Part shown: in pieces, positions 35,608 to 46,670 of the stretch | Layout of the letters: the number at the start of each line of letters is the position of its first letter | Numbering within the stretch: the first letter of the stretch is position 1 | Source: Ferruginibacter sp. | GTDB taxonomy: Bacteria > Bacteroidota > Bacteroidia > Chitinophagales > Chitinophagaceae | Reading direction: 5' to 3' | Length of the DNA: 64,000 bases | Assembly (NCBI GenBank): GCA_013141435.1 | Contig: JABFQZ010000002.1 | Location: 21,022-85,021 of the forward strand | The notes under the pieces: generated by a model | What the model saw: the letters and a program-made list of their open reading frames with translations, nothing else | Database searches by the model: none | Told to the model about the DNA's origin: nothing | Position numbers and translations under genes: made by a program

Positions 35608-37812
35608 TTACATCATTGTTCCTATAGCATTGTCGTATTTTTCTTTCCAAGTAGTAATGTTGCCCCAGGTTTCGTTATTTATTTTTATAGTATTTTTTGT
35701 AACAGTGCCTAGCTTTGCAAAAGGTATATTATTTTGCTGCAAGGTTGCTATTATTTTTTCTTCGTTTTCTGTGGATGATGATATTACTACTCTACTTTGG
35801 GCTTCGCCAAACCAATAGGCATCGGTACGAATATTTTGGTTATTTTGTATTACGCTAAAACCAAAGTTATTGGTAAAAGCACTTTCTATTAAAGTTACAA
35901 AAAGTCCACCTTCACTCACATCGTGGGCTGATTGTATTAATTTATTTTTTATTAAGGTAGAAATAATTTGTTGTAGATTATATTCTTCATCTATTTCAAA
36001 AAATGGGCATGGGCTATACTCCTCTCCTATTATTTTATGTAAATACTCCGATGAATTTATATCGTTTTTACTTTCGCCGATAAGGAAAATAATATCGCCT
36101 TCGGTTTTAAAATTCATTGTCATTTTATCAGCAACATTTTCTAACAACCCTACCATACCAATTGTTGGCGTTGGATACACTGGCCCAGTAGGGCTTTGGT
36201 TGTAAAAACTTACATTGCCACCAGTAACTGGTGTATCGAATTTTAGGCAAGCTTCTCCCATTCCTTTTATAGCATTGCTAAATTGCCAATATACTTCGGG
36301 GTCGTATGGGTTGCCAAAATTTAGGCAATTGGTTACACCCAAAGGTATGCCACCACTACATACTATGTTGCGTGCAGCTTCTGCCACTGCTATCATTGCT
36401 CCTTTGTAGGGGTTTGCAAATACGTAGCGGCTATTGCAATCGGTGGTAAGTGCTAGTGCTTTATTGGTAGGTTTTGCAAGTACTATTGCAGCATCGCTTA
36501 CGCCATTGGTGCTTGTATTGCCTGCGCCAACCATGCTATCGTATTGCTCGTAAACCCATCGTTTGCTGGCAATGTTAGGCAAGGTTATTAATTTTTCGGC
36601 TATTGTTTGTAAATTTTGTGGCTCTGGTATTTTTGTTGCATCAAATGCTTTTATTTTTTGTATGTAAGTTGGTTCTTTTGTTTCTCTGCTGTATTGTGGT
36701 GCTCCTCCACCAAGTACCAATTCATCGGCTGGCAAAACAGCTTCTAAAACACCATGCATAAAAAACTGTAACATACCATCATTTGTTACTTCGCCAATGC
36801 AACTGCAAGGTAAATCCCATTTTTCGAAAATATCTAACACCGATTTTTCTTTTCCTTTTTTTACCACTAAAAGCATTCGCTCTTGGCTTTCGCTCAAAAG
36901 CAATTCCCATGCTTTCATATCAGCTTGCCTAGTTGGTACTTTATCTAAATCTATACGCATACCAGCTTTTCCTTTTGCACTCATTTCGGCGGTAGAGCAT
37001 ATTATACCTGCTGCACCCATATCTTGCATGCCTACAACTGCTCCTGTTTGTATTACTTCGAGGCAGGCTTCTAATAATTTTTTTTCTTGAAAAGGATCGC
37101 CTACTTGCACTGCTGGTAAATCTTGTACACTATCGGCAGTAATTTCGGCACTAGCAAATGAGGCTCCGCCTATACCATCTTTACCAGTAGCACTACCTAC
37201 AAAAAATACGGGGTTTCCTTCTCCCTCGGCAGTTGCCGAAACGGTTTCGCCATTTTTAAGAATACCCACACTCATAGCGTTTACCAATGGGTTGGTATGG
37301 TAACAATCTTCAAAATAAATTTCGCCACCAACAGTAGGCACACCAAAGCAATTGCCATAATGCCCTATTCCTTTTACTACTCCACTTAATAAATGTTGCG
37401 TTTTGGTATCTTTTAAATTGCCAAAACGTAGCGAATTTAAAGATGCAATTGGTCTTGCACCCATGGTAAAAATATCTCTATTTATACCTCCAACACCAGT
37501 AGCAGCACCCTGAAATGGCTCTAGTGCACTTGGGTGATTGTGACTTTCTATTTTAAATACAACCCCATATCCTTCACCAATATCCATTAAGCCTGCGTTT
37601 TCTTCGCCAGCCTTTACTAGCATTTTAGCTCCGTCCCTGGGCAAGGTTTTTAATAATTTTATGGAGTTTTTATAACTGCAATGCTCACTCCACATACCAC
37701 TAAAAGCACACAATTCGGTAAAATTTGGTGTACGTCCTAATTTTGATTTTATGTTTCCAAATTCTTCTTCGGTTATTCTTAATTTGGCAGCGGTGGCAGC
37801 AGTTATTTCCAT
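35608..37812 (-). CDS. purL: Phosphoribosylformylglycinamidine synthase subunit PurL (small type)
   Basis: PurL converts FGAR to FGAM with ATP and ammonia in purine synthesis. At 734 residues it is the small form that works with separate PurS and PurQ subunits, not the 1300-residue fused enzyme. Blocks include CAFSGMWSEHCSYKNS, FKIESHNHPSALEPFQGAATG, GAGNTSTNGVSDAA and VTGGNVSFYNQSPTGP. No purS or purQ lies in the window. A good promoter (-7 TAAATTTG at 37841-37848, -33 TTG 17 bp further) precedes it, giving a leader of about 20 nt. Confidence 0.96.
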   Translation of the reverse strand: MEITAATAAKLRITEEEFGNIKSKLGRTPNFTELCAFSGMWSEHCSYKNSIKLLKTLPRDGAKMLVKAGEENAGLMDIGEGYGVVFKIESHNHPSALEPFQGAATGVGGINRDIFTMGARPIASLNSLRFGNLKDTKTQHLLSGVVKGIGHYGNCFGVPTVGGEIYFEDCYHTNPLVNAMSVGILKNGETVSATAEGEGNPVFFVGSATGKDGIGGASFASAEITADSVQDLPAVQVGDPFQEKKLLEACLEVIQTGAVVGMQDMGAAGIICSTAEMSAKGKAGMRIDLDKVPTRQADMKAWELLLSESQERMLLVVKKGKEKSVLDIFEKWDLPCSCIGEVTNDGMLQFFMHGVLEAVLPADELVLGGGAPQYSRETKEPTYIQKIKAFDATKIPEPQNLQTIAEKLITLPNIASKRWVYEQYDSMVGAGNTSTNGVSDAAIVLAKPTNKALALTTDCNSRYVFANPYKGAMIAVAEAARNIVCSGGIPLGVTNCLNFGNPYDPEVYWQFSNAIKGMGEACLKFDTPVTGGNVSFYNQSPTGPVYPTPTIGMVGLLENVADKMTMNFKTEGDIIFLIGESKNDINSSEYLHKIIGEEYSPCPFFEIDEEYNLQQIISTLIKNKLIQSAHDVSEGGLFVTLIESAFTNNFGFSVIQNNQNIRTDAYWFGEAQSRVVISSSTENEEKIIATLQQNNIPFAKLGTVTKNTIKINNETWGNITTWKEKYDNAIGTMM

Positions 37813-37840
37813 TATGTGTAATTGTAAATGATTATTGGAG

Positions 37841-37868
37841 CAAATTTACAAATGCTTTTTCTTTGCAA
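37841..37868 (-). promoter_or_regulatory. purL promoter (-33 TTG, -7 TAAATTTG)
   Basis: On the minus strand, TTG at 37866-37868, a 17-bp spacer and TAAATTTG at 37841-37848, 29 nt before the purL start codon. Confidence 0.65.
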
Positions 37869-37974
37869 CTAATTAAATGAAGTTATTATTTTAACTATCT
37901 TCCCACATATTAAAATACCTTGGTTGGGGTTTGCTGTGATTTAATATTTTTAAATACGTTATTATAAACTTGAT

Positions 37975-39243
37975 ATGTTTTTATATTTTTTATTTGCTGT
38001 CTACTTTTTAGTTTGTATTTATTTTTTACCGAAAATTAAATTTGTACAAAATACAGATTTGGGTACTAAAATGATCTTACTGCTTTTTAGTATTAAAATT
38101 ACAGCAGGTATTATTGGTGGGCTTGTAAGCCATTTTTTAATGCATGATAAATCGGATTTGTTTTTATATACAACCCAAGGCTTAGTAGAATATGACAATC
38201 TTATTCATAACCCCAAACTATTTTTTACCGATAGCTTGCCAAGTGTATATGAAAATGGCATTGGCAATTTTTTTGTAACGCAAAATTCTTTCTGGAACGA
38301 TTTAAGAAATAATATACTTATTAAAACAATTGGCGTTTTTAATATTTTAAGTAGAGGTAATTATTATATTAATAGTTTGTTTTTTAATACGATAGCCTTT
38401 ATGGGAAATATTGCTTTGTATAGAGTATTTAAAACCATTTATGTTAAACAAAATTGGGCAGTTATTATTGGTAGTTTTCTTTTACCATCTACTTTATACT
38501 TTGATTCACTTATTGGTAAAGATTTGGTTTTATTTACTGCACTTAGTTTTTATTGTTACTCCTTATTTTTTTCTTTAGAAAATAAGTTTACTTTAAAATA
38601 TATTTTAGTTTTTATTTTGTCTTTTTTTTCGATATTATTTTTTAGAAACTTTGTACTAGTTATTTTATTGCCATGTACTGTAGCATGGGTTATAAATAAA
38701 AAATATAAAATTAAACTACTCAATGTATATGGCTTAGTATTTATAGTAGCTATTATTGTAATTATTATCACACAATTTTTGCCTCACAAATATAATTTAT
38801 TAGAGTTAGTTGTAAAAAGACAACAAGATTTTTTTTCGTTAGGTAAAGCTAATTCGCAATACCAAAACGACACTTTAACACCTACAATTAAAAGCTTTAT
38901 AACTGCAACTCCGAATGCTTTACGTCATTCATTTTTATCTCCTTTTATAAATGAATTTAACAATAAGTACCTCAATTTATTTGCTTTGGAAATGTGGGGT
39001 TATTTTCTTCTATTTTTATTGATGTTTATCTACCCAATAAAAGAAAAAAAGGGTTTGAATAGTTTTACTTTATTTGGCATTATTTTTTGCTTGTTAATTT
39101 TATTATTTGCAGGTTATATTACTCCTAATGCTGGTAGTTTAATTAGGTATAGAAGTATTTATTTGCCTTTTTTAATTATACCTATTTTATGTAATATAAA
39201 TTGGAATTTTATAAAAATAAAAAATACAACATATAAATCATAA
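37975..39243 (+). CDS. Polytopic membrane protein of unknown function, possibly glycosyltransferase/polymerase-like
   Basis: The 422-residue protein has roughly ten hydrophobic helices and a large extracytoplasmic loop (about 60-110; SLPSVYENGIGNFFVTQNSF), with further polar loops (about 275-320). That topology resembles membrane glycosyltransferases or O-antigen polymerase-type proteins, but I see no diagnostic motif and do not recognise the family. It is unusually AT-rich, as membrane genes are. It stands alone between purL and groL, with a bidirectional terminator after it. Its function is not inferred. Confidence 0.82.
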   Translation: MFLYFLFAVYFLVCIYFLPKIKFVQNTDLGTKMILLLFSIKITAGIIGGLVSHFLMHDKSDLFLYTTQGLVEYDNLIHNPKLFFTDSLPSVYENGIGNFFVTQNSFWNDLRNNILIKTIGVFNILSRGNYYINSLFFNTIAFMGNIALYRVFKTIYVKQNWAVIIGSFLLPSTLYFDSLIGKDLVLFTALSFYCYSLFFSLENKFTLKYILVFILSFFSILFFRNFVLVILLPCTVAWVINKKYKIKLLNVYGLVFIVAIIVIIITQFLPHKYNLLELVVKRQQDFFSLGKANSQYQNDTLTPTIKSFITATPNALRHSFLSPFINEFNNKYLNLFALEMWGYFLLFLLMFIYPIKEKKGLNSFTLFGIIFCLLILLFAGYITPNAGSLIRYRSIYLPFLIIPILCNINWNFIKIKNTTYKS

Positions 39244-39266
39244 AACAACAAAAATATTCTTCCTAC

Positions 39267-39302
39267 AAAAAATCCCCTCCGAAAAACCGAAGGGGATTTT
39301 GC
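39267..39302. terminator. Bidirectional intrinsic terminator between the membrane protein gene and groL
   Basis: AAAATCCCCTCCG pairs with CGAAGGGGATTTT (one mismatch) around a short A-rich loop, with T-runs on both strands. Confidence 0.88.
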
Positions 39303-39340
39303 ATTTTATCTTGCGTCTAAAATCTCATATTGCAATGCTA

Positions 39341-41005
<1,665 letters not shown>

Positions 41006-41106
41006 TCAAGTATCAAGACTTAATACATTATAAAAAATGTTATTTTCAAAAGTTAGACCTAAAACACATTTATCTTGTATCTTGTGTCAAATATCTCAAG
41101 TCTGAA

Positions 41107-41394
41107 TTAAACTATTGCCAATATATCACTCTCCCTCATTATCAATAAATCTGCCCCTTCAATTGTAATTTCGGTACCTGCATATTTGCCATACAAAACA
41201 GTATCGCCAGCTTTTACTGTCATAGGTTCATCTACTTTGCCTGGTCCTGCAGCCACTACAGTTCCTTTAGATGGTTTTTCTTTTGCAGTATCAGGTATAT
41301 AAATACCGCCAGCAGTTTTTTCTTCAGCTGCAGCAGGTTTTACAATAACTCTGTCGTGCAGTGGTGTAATACTTAGCTTCTTACTAGTAGCCAT
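41107..41394 (-). CDS. groS: Co-chaperonin GroES
   Basis: The start is set at the ATG at 41394 ([20 protein letters not shown]); the upstream extension to 41433 lacks family similarity. The 95-residue product has the mobile-loop region [20 protein letters not shown] and the conserved [14 protein letters not shown] and [13 protein letters not shown]. It heads the groS-groL operon. A -7 box, TAGCTTTG, lies on the minus strand at 41442-41449. No CIRCE or other heat-shock operator was recognised. Confidence 0.97.
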   Translation of the reverse strand: MATSKKLSITPLHDRVIVKPAAAEEKTAGGIYIPDTAKEKPSKGTVVAAGPGKVDEPMTVKAGDTVLYGKYAGTEITIEGADLLIMRESDILAIV

Positions 41395-41441
41395 AATTTC
41401 TATATTTTTTTTATTATTAAAAAATGTACCCAATTGGTAAA

Positions 41442-41449
41442 CAAAGCTA
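41442..41449 (-). promoter_or_regulatory. groSL promoter, -7 box TAGCTTTG
   Basis: Exact TAnnTTTG on the minus strand, 47 nt upstream of the groS ATG. Confidence 0.55.
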
Positions 41450-41578
41450 AGCTAATATTGTACCAAAGTATAATAAAAGTATTGTTGTCAGTTTTAATTT
41501 GACAAAACGACACAAATACAAGAACCATATTTTGCATAAATGCAAAAATGCCTTGTTTGCCCACAAAAAAGCTTTACT

Positions 41579-41637
41579 GAGCAGTATTGGCGTCGCACAT
41601 TTCATCATCATATCTTTTGGCATCTTTTATTATGTTT
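41579..41637 (+). repeat. Dispersed intergenic repeat, TGGCG family, copy 4
   Basis: GAGCAGTATTGGCGTCGCACA (split here as GAGCAGTAT and TGGCGTCGCACA) matches copy 5 at 18 of 21 positions. From the GTC at 41592 it aligns ungapped over 44 nt with copies 1 and 5. It contains TGGCATCTTTTATTATG at the same distance (30 nt after the TGGCG start) as copy 3. It lies 194 nt upstream of pgk. Confidence 0.7.
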
Positions 41638-41830
41638 TACGATTAACAAGTTGTGTTCCACAAAAAATATTTAAACAGAAAATTTCATTGAACTTTACAA
41701 AAATAAATCTTCAAATAAATAAAATCCCCATCAACTACTTCGTAAAATTGCTAATTAAAAAAACTATAACATTGCAAGAAATTTTTTCTTTAAAAAAGAA
41801 AAATTACCTTTAGCCAAAAAGCAACAAACA

Positions 41831-43027
41831 ATGAGCAAATTTTCAGATTTTAACTTTAAAGGGCATAAAGCCTTGGTACGTGTAGATTTTAATGTACCAT
41901 TAGACGAAGCATTTAACATAACAGACGATACCAGAATGGCAGCTACCATACCTACCATAAAAAAAATATTAGCAGATGGTGGAAGTGCTATTTTAATGAG
42001 TCACTTGGGTCGTCCAAAAGATGGACCAACCGATAAATTTTCGTTGAAACATTTGGTTACTCATTTACACGAATTATTAGGTGGGCAAACAAAAGTTTTT
42101 TTTGCTGATAATTGTATTGGTGGGCAAGCAAGTCTTACAGCAAATATGCTACGAGCAGGCGAAGTATTGTTGTTAGAAAACCTTCGTTTTTATAAAGAAG
42201 AAGAAGCCGGCGACGAAGCATTTGCAAAAAAACTAAGCACCATTGGCGATGTGTATGTAAACGATGCATTTGGCACAGCACACAGAGCACATGCAAGTAC
42301 AGCCGTAATTGCAAAAAACTTTGATACCAACAATAAAATGTTTGGATTATTAATGGAGGCAGAGGTAAATAGTGCCGAAAAAGTATTACACAATACCGAA
42401 AAACCTTTTACAGCCATTATAGGCGGAGCAAAAGTTTCCGATAAAATACTTATTATAGAAAATTTATTAGAAAGAGCAACTGATATAATTATTGGCGGTG
42501 GCATGGCATATACTTTTTTAAAGGCAAGAGGTGGCAAAATTGGTGCATCGTTGTGCGAAGATGATAGACTACAAACTGCCCTTGATATTTTAGAAAAAGC
42601 AAAGCAAAAAAATGTGAGCATACACTTACCCGAAACAAGTACCATTGCCGATAAATTTGCTGCTGATGCTAATACTCAAGATTGTGTAAGCGATGCCATA
42701 CCCGATGGCTGGATGGGATTAGATATTGGCGCAAAAGCCATAGGAATATTTAGTGAAGTAATAGGCAAATCGAAAACTATACTATGGAATGGTCCAATGG
42801 GCGTTTTTGAAATGGAAAAATTTGAAAATGGAACCAAACAAATTGCTCTTGCCGTAGCCAATGCTACAAGCAATGGTGCATTTTCGCTTGTAGGTGGAGG
42901 AGATAGTGTAGCAGCCGTAAATAAATTTAATTTAGCTACAAAAGTAAGTTATGTAAGTACTGGTGGTGGCGCTTTGTTGGAATATTTTGAAGGCAAAATA
43001 TTGCCTGGTATTGAAGCTGTAAAATAA
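41831..43027 (+). CDS. pgk: Phosphoglycerate kinase
   Basis: Pgk makes ATP from 1,3-bisphosphoglycerate in glycolysis. The 398-residue product is full length, with [19 protein letters not shown] near the N-terminus, [36 protein letters not shown] and the C-terminal [12 protein letters not shown] ... [15 protein letters not shown] nucleotide-binding blocks. A TACCTTTA box about 20 nt upstream is a probable promoter variant. The rlmI gene begins 30 bp downstream on the same strand and may be co-transcribed. Confidence 0.97.
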   Translation: MSKFSDFNFKGHKALVRVDFNVPLDEAFNITDDTRMAATIPTIKKILADGGSAILMSHLGRPKDGPTDKFSLKHLVTHLHELLGGQTKVFFADNCIGGQASLTANMLRAGEVLLLENLRFYKEEEAGDEAFAKKLSTIGDVYVNDAFGTAHRAHASTAVIAKNFDTNNKMFGLLMEAEVNSAEKVLHNTEKPFTAIIGGAKVSDKILIIENLLERATDIIIGGGMAYTFLKARGGKIGASLCEDDRLQTALDILEKAKQKNVSIHLPETSTIADKFAADANTQDCVSDAIPDGWMGLDIGAKAIGIFSEVIGKSKTILWNGPMGVFEMEKFENGTKQIALAVANATSNGAFSLVGGGDSVAAVNKFNLATKVSYVSTGGGALLEYFEGKILPGIEAVK

Positions 43028-43057
43028 GTACTTAATATAATATCATCTTTAAAGACA

Positions 43058-44257
43058 ATGAAAAGCATAGTACTAAATAAAAATATAAGTAGAAGAGTAG
43101 AAAATGGGCACCCATGGATTTTTGCTAATGAAATAAACACAAGTAAAGAAAAAGACACAAATGCTGCTCCAGGAGAAATAGTAGATGTATTTACATTCGA
43201 TAAAAAATTTATTGGAAAAGGCTACTACAATCCAAAATCTCAAATAAGTGTACGGTTATTAACCAGAGATAAATCAGATATTATAAACGACGATTTTTTT
43301 CTTAACAAAATAAAGCAAGCTTGGGAGTATCGAAAAAAAATTGGATACCAAGAAAATTGCAGATTAATTTTTGGCGAAGCAGATGATATACCACAATTAA
43401 TAATAGATAAGTTTAATGATTATTTTGTAATACAAACATTAGCACTAGGTATAGATGTATGGAAACCTGCTATAGTAAAAGCTTTGAATACATTATTTAC
43501 CCCAAAAGGTATTTTCGAACGCAACGATGTGCCTGTTAGAGAACTTGAGGGAATGGAACAACAAAAGGGGTTTTTATCGGAAGAATTTGACACCAATATT
43601 ATAATTCAAGAAAAAAGCAGCGATGGTAAAGTTGGTATAAAAATGCATGTAGATATTTCCACTGGACAAAAAACGGGCTACTTTTTAGATCAACAAGATA
43701 ACCGATTTGCCATAAAAAACATTGTAAAAGATGCCGACGTTTTAGGTGCATTTTGCTACACTGGTTCATTTGAAATTAGTGCTGCACATTTTGGAGCAAA
43801 ATCAGTTTTGGGGTTAGATATTTCGCAAAATGCCATTGATATGTGCAATAAAAATGCATTGTTAAATAAAGTACAAAATATTTGCACATTTGAATGTGTA
43901 AATGCATTTGATGTTTTAAAAACACTTTCAAAAGAAGAAAAAAAGTGGGACGTTGTAATGTTAGACCCTCCATCGTTTACAAAAAGCAGAAGCAGTATAG
44001 ACAAAGCTGTAGCTGGCTACAAAGAAATAAACCTTAGAGGAATAAAATTAGTAAAACCTGGTGGTTTTTTGGTTACATCTAGCTGTACAAATTTGGTACA
44101 ACCACAATTATTTTACGACATTATTTTAATGGCAGCTAAAGATGCAAAACGCAGAATACGCCAAGTGGTTTTTAATGCACAATCAGCCGACCATCCTATT
44201 ATAAGCGGACAAGAAAATACACATTATTTAAAATTTTTGATAGTTCAGGTATTATAA
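43058..44257 (+). CDS. rlmI: Class I SAM-dependent rRNA methyltransferase, RlmI-like
   Basis: RlmI-type enzymes methylate a 23S rRNA cytosine (C1962 in E. coli). The 399-residue protein has an N-terminal PUA domain (about 1-80; SRRVENGHPWIFANEI), a central EEHEE-like domain, and a Rossmann methyltransferase domain (about 190-399) with DVLGAFCYTGSFEISAAHFGA, LGLDIS and the catalytic-region motif VMLDPPSFTKSR. SSCTNLVQPQLF follows and probably carries the active-site Cys. It is 30 bp downstream of pgk and ends before a bidirectional terminator. The family call is firm; the exact target base is inferred. Confidence 0.9.
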   Translation: MKSIVLNKNISRRVENGHPWIFANEINTSKEKDTNAAPGEIVDVFTFDKKFIGKGYYNPKSQISVRLLTRDKSDIINDDFFLNKIKQAWEYRKKIGYQENCRLIFGEADDIPQLIIDKFNDYFVIQTLALGIDVWKPAIVKALNTLFTPKGIFERNDVPVRELEGMEQQKGFLSEEFDTNIIIQEKSSDGKVGIKMHVDISTGQKTGYFLDQQDNRFAIKNIVKDADVLGAFCYTGSFEISAAHFGAKSVLGLDISQNAIDMCNKNALLNKVQNICTFECVNAFDVLKTLSKEEKKWDVVMLDPPSFTKSRSSIDKAVAGYKEINLRGIKLVKPGGFLVTSSCTNLVQPQLFYDIILMAAKDAKRRIRQVVFNAQSADHPIISGQENTHYLKFLIVQVL

Positions 44258-44423
44258 AAAAATAATAATACAAGGGCAAAAAAAGGTTTCTCATAATCAA
44301 TCTCCTAAAATGATTTTAAGCATATTTTCTATTTTGAAATGAGTTTTATATTTGATAATATACCAATTAAGTATAATTATCATTTAGGCTTGGAATAATT
44401 CCTCATTTCTTGATCGGAATAAA

Positions 44424-44453
44424 AAACCTCCTACATAAAAATGCAGGAGGTTT
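44424..44453. terminator. Bidirectional intrinsic terminator between rlmI and rpsA
   Basis: AAACCTCCTACAT pairs with ATGCAGGAGGTTT (one mismatch) around an AAAA loop, with AT runs on both sides. Confidence 0.85.
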
Positions 44454-44474
44454 ATATTTTTTAAAAAGTTAAAA

Positions 44475-46451
44475 TTATTCGCCTTTTGACTCAGCAGTTG
44501 TGCCTGCTTCATCGCTAGTCAATTTAGCTTTCAAATCGGCAAGAGCTCCAAGATCGCCAAGGGTTGTTTTTTCTACTTTTGCTTGTATTGCTTTTACAGC
44601 TTTTTTAGTAGTTTCTACTTCCGCTTTTTTCTCTTTTATTTCTACTTGTCTTTCTTCTTCTTTTTCTTGTTCCCATAATCTTGTATGGCTAAGTACAATA
44701 CGTTTGTCGTTGCGGTCAAATTCTATTACAACAAAGTTTGCAATTTCATCTTGAGCAATAGCTTTTTCGTCTTCTTTCATTAAATGACGAGTAGGTGCAA
44801 AACCTTCTAATCCATAAGGAAGTTGTACAACAGCACCTTTATCGTCTTTTTTGCTAACAGTACCTTCGTGTAATGTACCTACTGCAAAAGTTTCTTCAAG
44901 GCTATTCCAAGGATCTTCTTCTATTTGCTTATGACCAAGTTGTAGTTTACGTCCTTCTTTATCTATACTCATTATCATTACCTCTATTTCGTTGCCTACT
45001 TTAGTGTATTCTGTTGGATTATGAAAACGTTTCAACCAGCTCAAATCGCTTATATGAATCATACCACCAATACCAGTTGTAAGTTCTACAAACACACCAT
45101 ACGGAGTAATGTTTTTTACAGTACCAGTATGCTTGCTTGCTTCAGGAAATTGATTTTCGATAGTACTCCATGGATCTTCTGTTAATTGCTTAACAGATAA
45201 ACTCATCTTACGAGTTTCTTTATCTAAGGTTACTACTTTAGCTTCAAACTCATCGCCTAATTTAAAGAATTCTTTAGCATTTATTGGGTTATTTGCCCAA
45301 GTTATTTCACTTACATGTATCAATCCTTCTACACCTGGCATTATTTCTAAGAAAGCACCGTAATCTTCTATATTTACAATTTTACCTTTTACAGTATCGC
45401 CTTCTTTAAAGTTTTCGGCTAATGTATCCCAAGGGTGAGGTGTAAGTTGTTTTAAACCTAAGCTAATGCGTTTTTTATCATCATCAAAATCTAATACAAC
45501 TACATTTACTTTTTGATCCATCTTAAGTACTTCGCTAGGATGATTAATTCGACCCCAAGATATATCAGTTATGTAAAGTAATCCATCTAATCCACCCAAA
45601 TCAAGGAAAGCACCAAAATCAGTAATGTTTTTAATAGTACCTTCCAATACTTGTCCTTTTTCTAATTTACCAATTATTTCTGCTCTTTGTGCCTCCAAAT
45701 CACTTTCTATAAGTGCTTTGTGCGATACAACTGCATTTTTAATTGTTTCATTTATTTTTACTACTTTAAACTCCATTGTTTTACCTACAAACTGATCGTA
45801 ATCGGTTACAGGTTTCACGTCTATTTGAGATCCTGGCAAGAAAGTTTCCATACCAAATACATCTACAATAAGACCGCCTTTTGTTTTGCTAGTAACTAAA
45901 CCAGTAACAATTTCGCCAGTTTTATTTACTTCCATAATACGCTCCCATGCTCTGCTAGAACGGGCTGCCTTACGACTAAGGTTCAAATTACCTTCTCTGT
46001 CTTCTTTTTCTACCACCATCACTTCTATCACATCTCCTACTTTAATGCCGCCTGGTACATCTCTAAATTCGTTTAAAGAAATTAAACCATCACTTTTAAA
46101 GCCAATGTTTACAACAGCATCTGTTTTTGTCAACGATTCTATCGTTGCTTGAATCATTTCGCCATCGTTAATTTGTTTGAAAGTGTTATCATAAACACTA
46201 TCGTACTTTGCACTTTCTTCTTTTGTGTAAAAAGCTACGTTACGCTTGTCTCTACTCCAATCAAAATCATCATGGGCAGTTTGTACAGGTGGAACGTAAG
46301 CAGGTTTTTCTGCTACTATTTCTGCAATGGGTTCAGCTACTGTTTCAGTAACTTCAGGTGTGTTTGTTGTCGCAGTTACTTCAGTAGCATCTTGTGCTGC
46401 TAAAGGCGCCTGATCATCTGCGTTTAGTTGTTTGTTAATATTAAATGACAT
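44475..46451 (-). CDS. rpsA: 30S ribosomal protein S1
   Basis: S1 delivers mRNA to the ribosome and is essential where Shine-Dalgarno pairing is weak, as in Bacteroidota. The 658-residue product has an acidic, Thr/Glu-rich N-terminal extension (about 1-95) and six S1 OB-fold repeats (about 100-165, 180-250, 265-335, 352-422, 437-508, 525-595; for example GTIKNITDFGAFLDLGGLDG and GKIVNIEDYGAFLEIMPGVEG). It ends with a Lys/Glu-rich coiled tail. Length exceeds the 557 of E. coli mainly through the extensions. Expression starts at a -7 box (46483-46490), and the short leader carries a terminator-like hairpin. Confidence 0.96.
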   Translation of the reverse strand: MSFNINKQLNADDQAPLAAQDATEVTATTNTPEVTETVAEPIAEIVAEKPAYVPPVQTAHDDFDWSRDKRNVAFYTKEESAKYDSVYDNTFKQINDGEMIQATIESLTKTDAVVNIGFKSDGLISLNEFRDVPGGIKVGDVIEVMVVEKEDREGNLNLSRKAARSSRAWERIMEVNKTGEIVTGLVTSKTKGGLIVDVFGMETFLPGSQIDVKPVTDYDQFVGKTMEFKVVKINETIKNAVVSHKALIESDLEAQRAEIIGKLEKGQVLEGTIKNITDFGAFLDLGGLDGLLYITDISWGRINHPSEVLKMDQKVNVVVLDFDDDKKRISLGLKQLTPHPWDTLAENFKEGDTVKGKIVNIEDYGAFLEIMPGVEGLIHVSEITWANNPINAKEFFKLGDEFEAKVVTLDKETRKMSLSVKQLTEDPWSTIENQFPEASKHTGTVKNITPYGVFVELTTGIGGMIHISDLSWLKRFHNPTEYTKVGNEIEVMIMSIDKEGRKLQLGHKQIEEDPWNSLEETFAVGTLHEGTVSKKDDKGAVVQLPYGLEGFAPTRHLMKEDEKAIAQDEIANFVVIEFDRNDKRIVLSHTRLWEQEKEEERQVEIKEKKAEVETTKKAVKAIQAKVEKTTLGDLGALADLKAKLTSDEAGTTAESKGE

Positions 46452-46453
46452 AT

Positions 46454-46479
46454 AAAAACCCGTTTGTTTTTTTAACGGG
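46454..46479 (-). promoter_or_regulatory. Hairpin plus T-run in the rpsA leader
   Basis: On the minus strand, CCCGTT (46474-46479) pairs with AACGGG (46459-46464) around an A-rich loop. It is followed directly by TTTTT and, two bases later, by the rpsA ATG. With the -7 box ending at 46483, the transcript would begin essentially at this hairpin. The shape is that of a small attenuator or a translational operator. Confidence 0.5.
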
Positions 46480-46482
46480 CTG

Positions 46483-46490
46483 CAAAGGTA
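46483..46490 (-). promoter_or_regulatory. rpsA promoter, -7 box TACCTTTG
   Basis: Exact TAnnTTTG on the minus strand, followed by CAGCCC; the same extended form occurs at rpsL and rpsT. Confidence 0.7.
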
Positions 46491-46670
46491 CTTATTTTTG
46501 GTTAATTATACTAGAATTTATACCTCTTTTTTGGCTGTGTAAATACGTATTATAAACCAATGGTTTTAAATAGAATATCACTTTTTTTATAGAAAACTTA
46601 ACAATATAAAAAGTTTTAAGCTTTACGAAGTGTATATTATTTTTTCGACTTAATACAAACTTTTTAAACT

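Larger units (their letters stand above)
41395..41830. other. Intergenic region between divergent groS and pgk, with a repeat copy
   Basis: This 436 bp region contains the groS promoter, one copy of the TGGCG family repeat (41579-41637) and, just before pgk, TACCTTTAGC, a 7/8 match to the -7 consensus. The plus-strand reading frame 41499-41813 is Lys-rich, low complexity and spans the repeat, so it is not taken as a gene. Confidence 0.6.

Noticed and set aside
41499..41813. 104-codon frame between groS and pgk
   Set aside because: Lys/Ile-rich low complexity, crosses repeat copy 4, no homology recognised.
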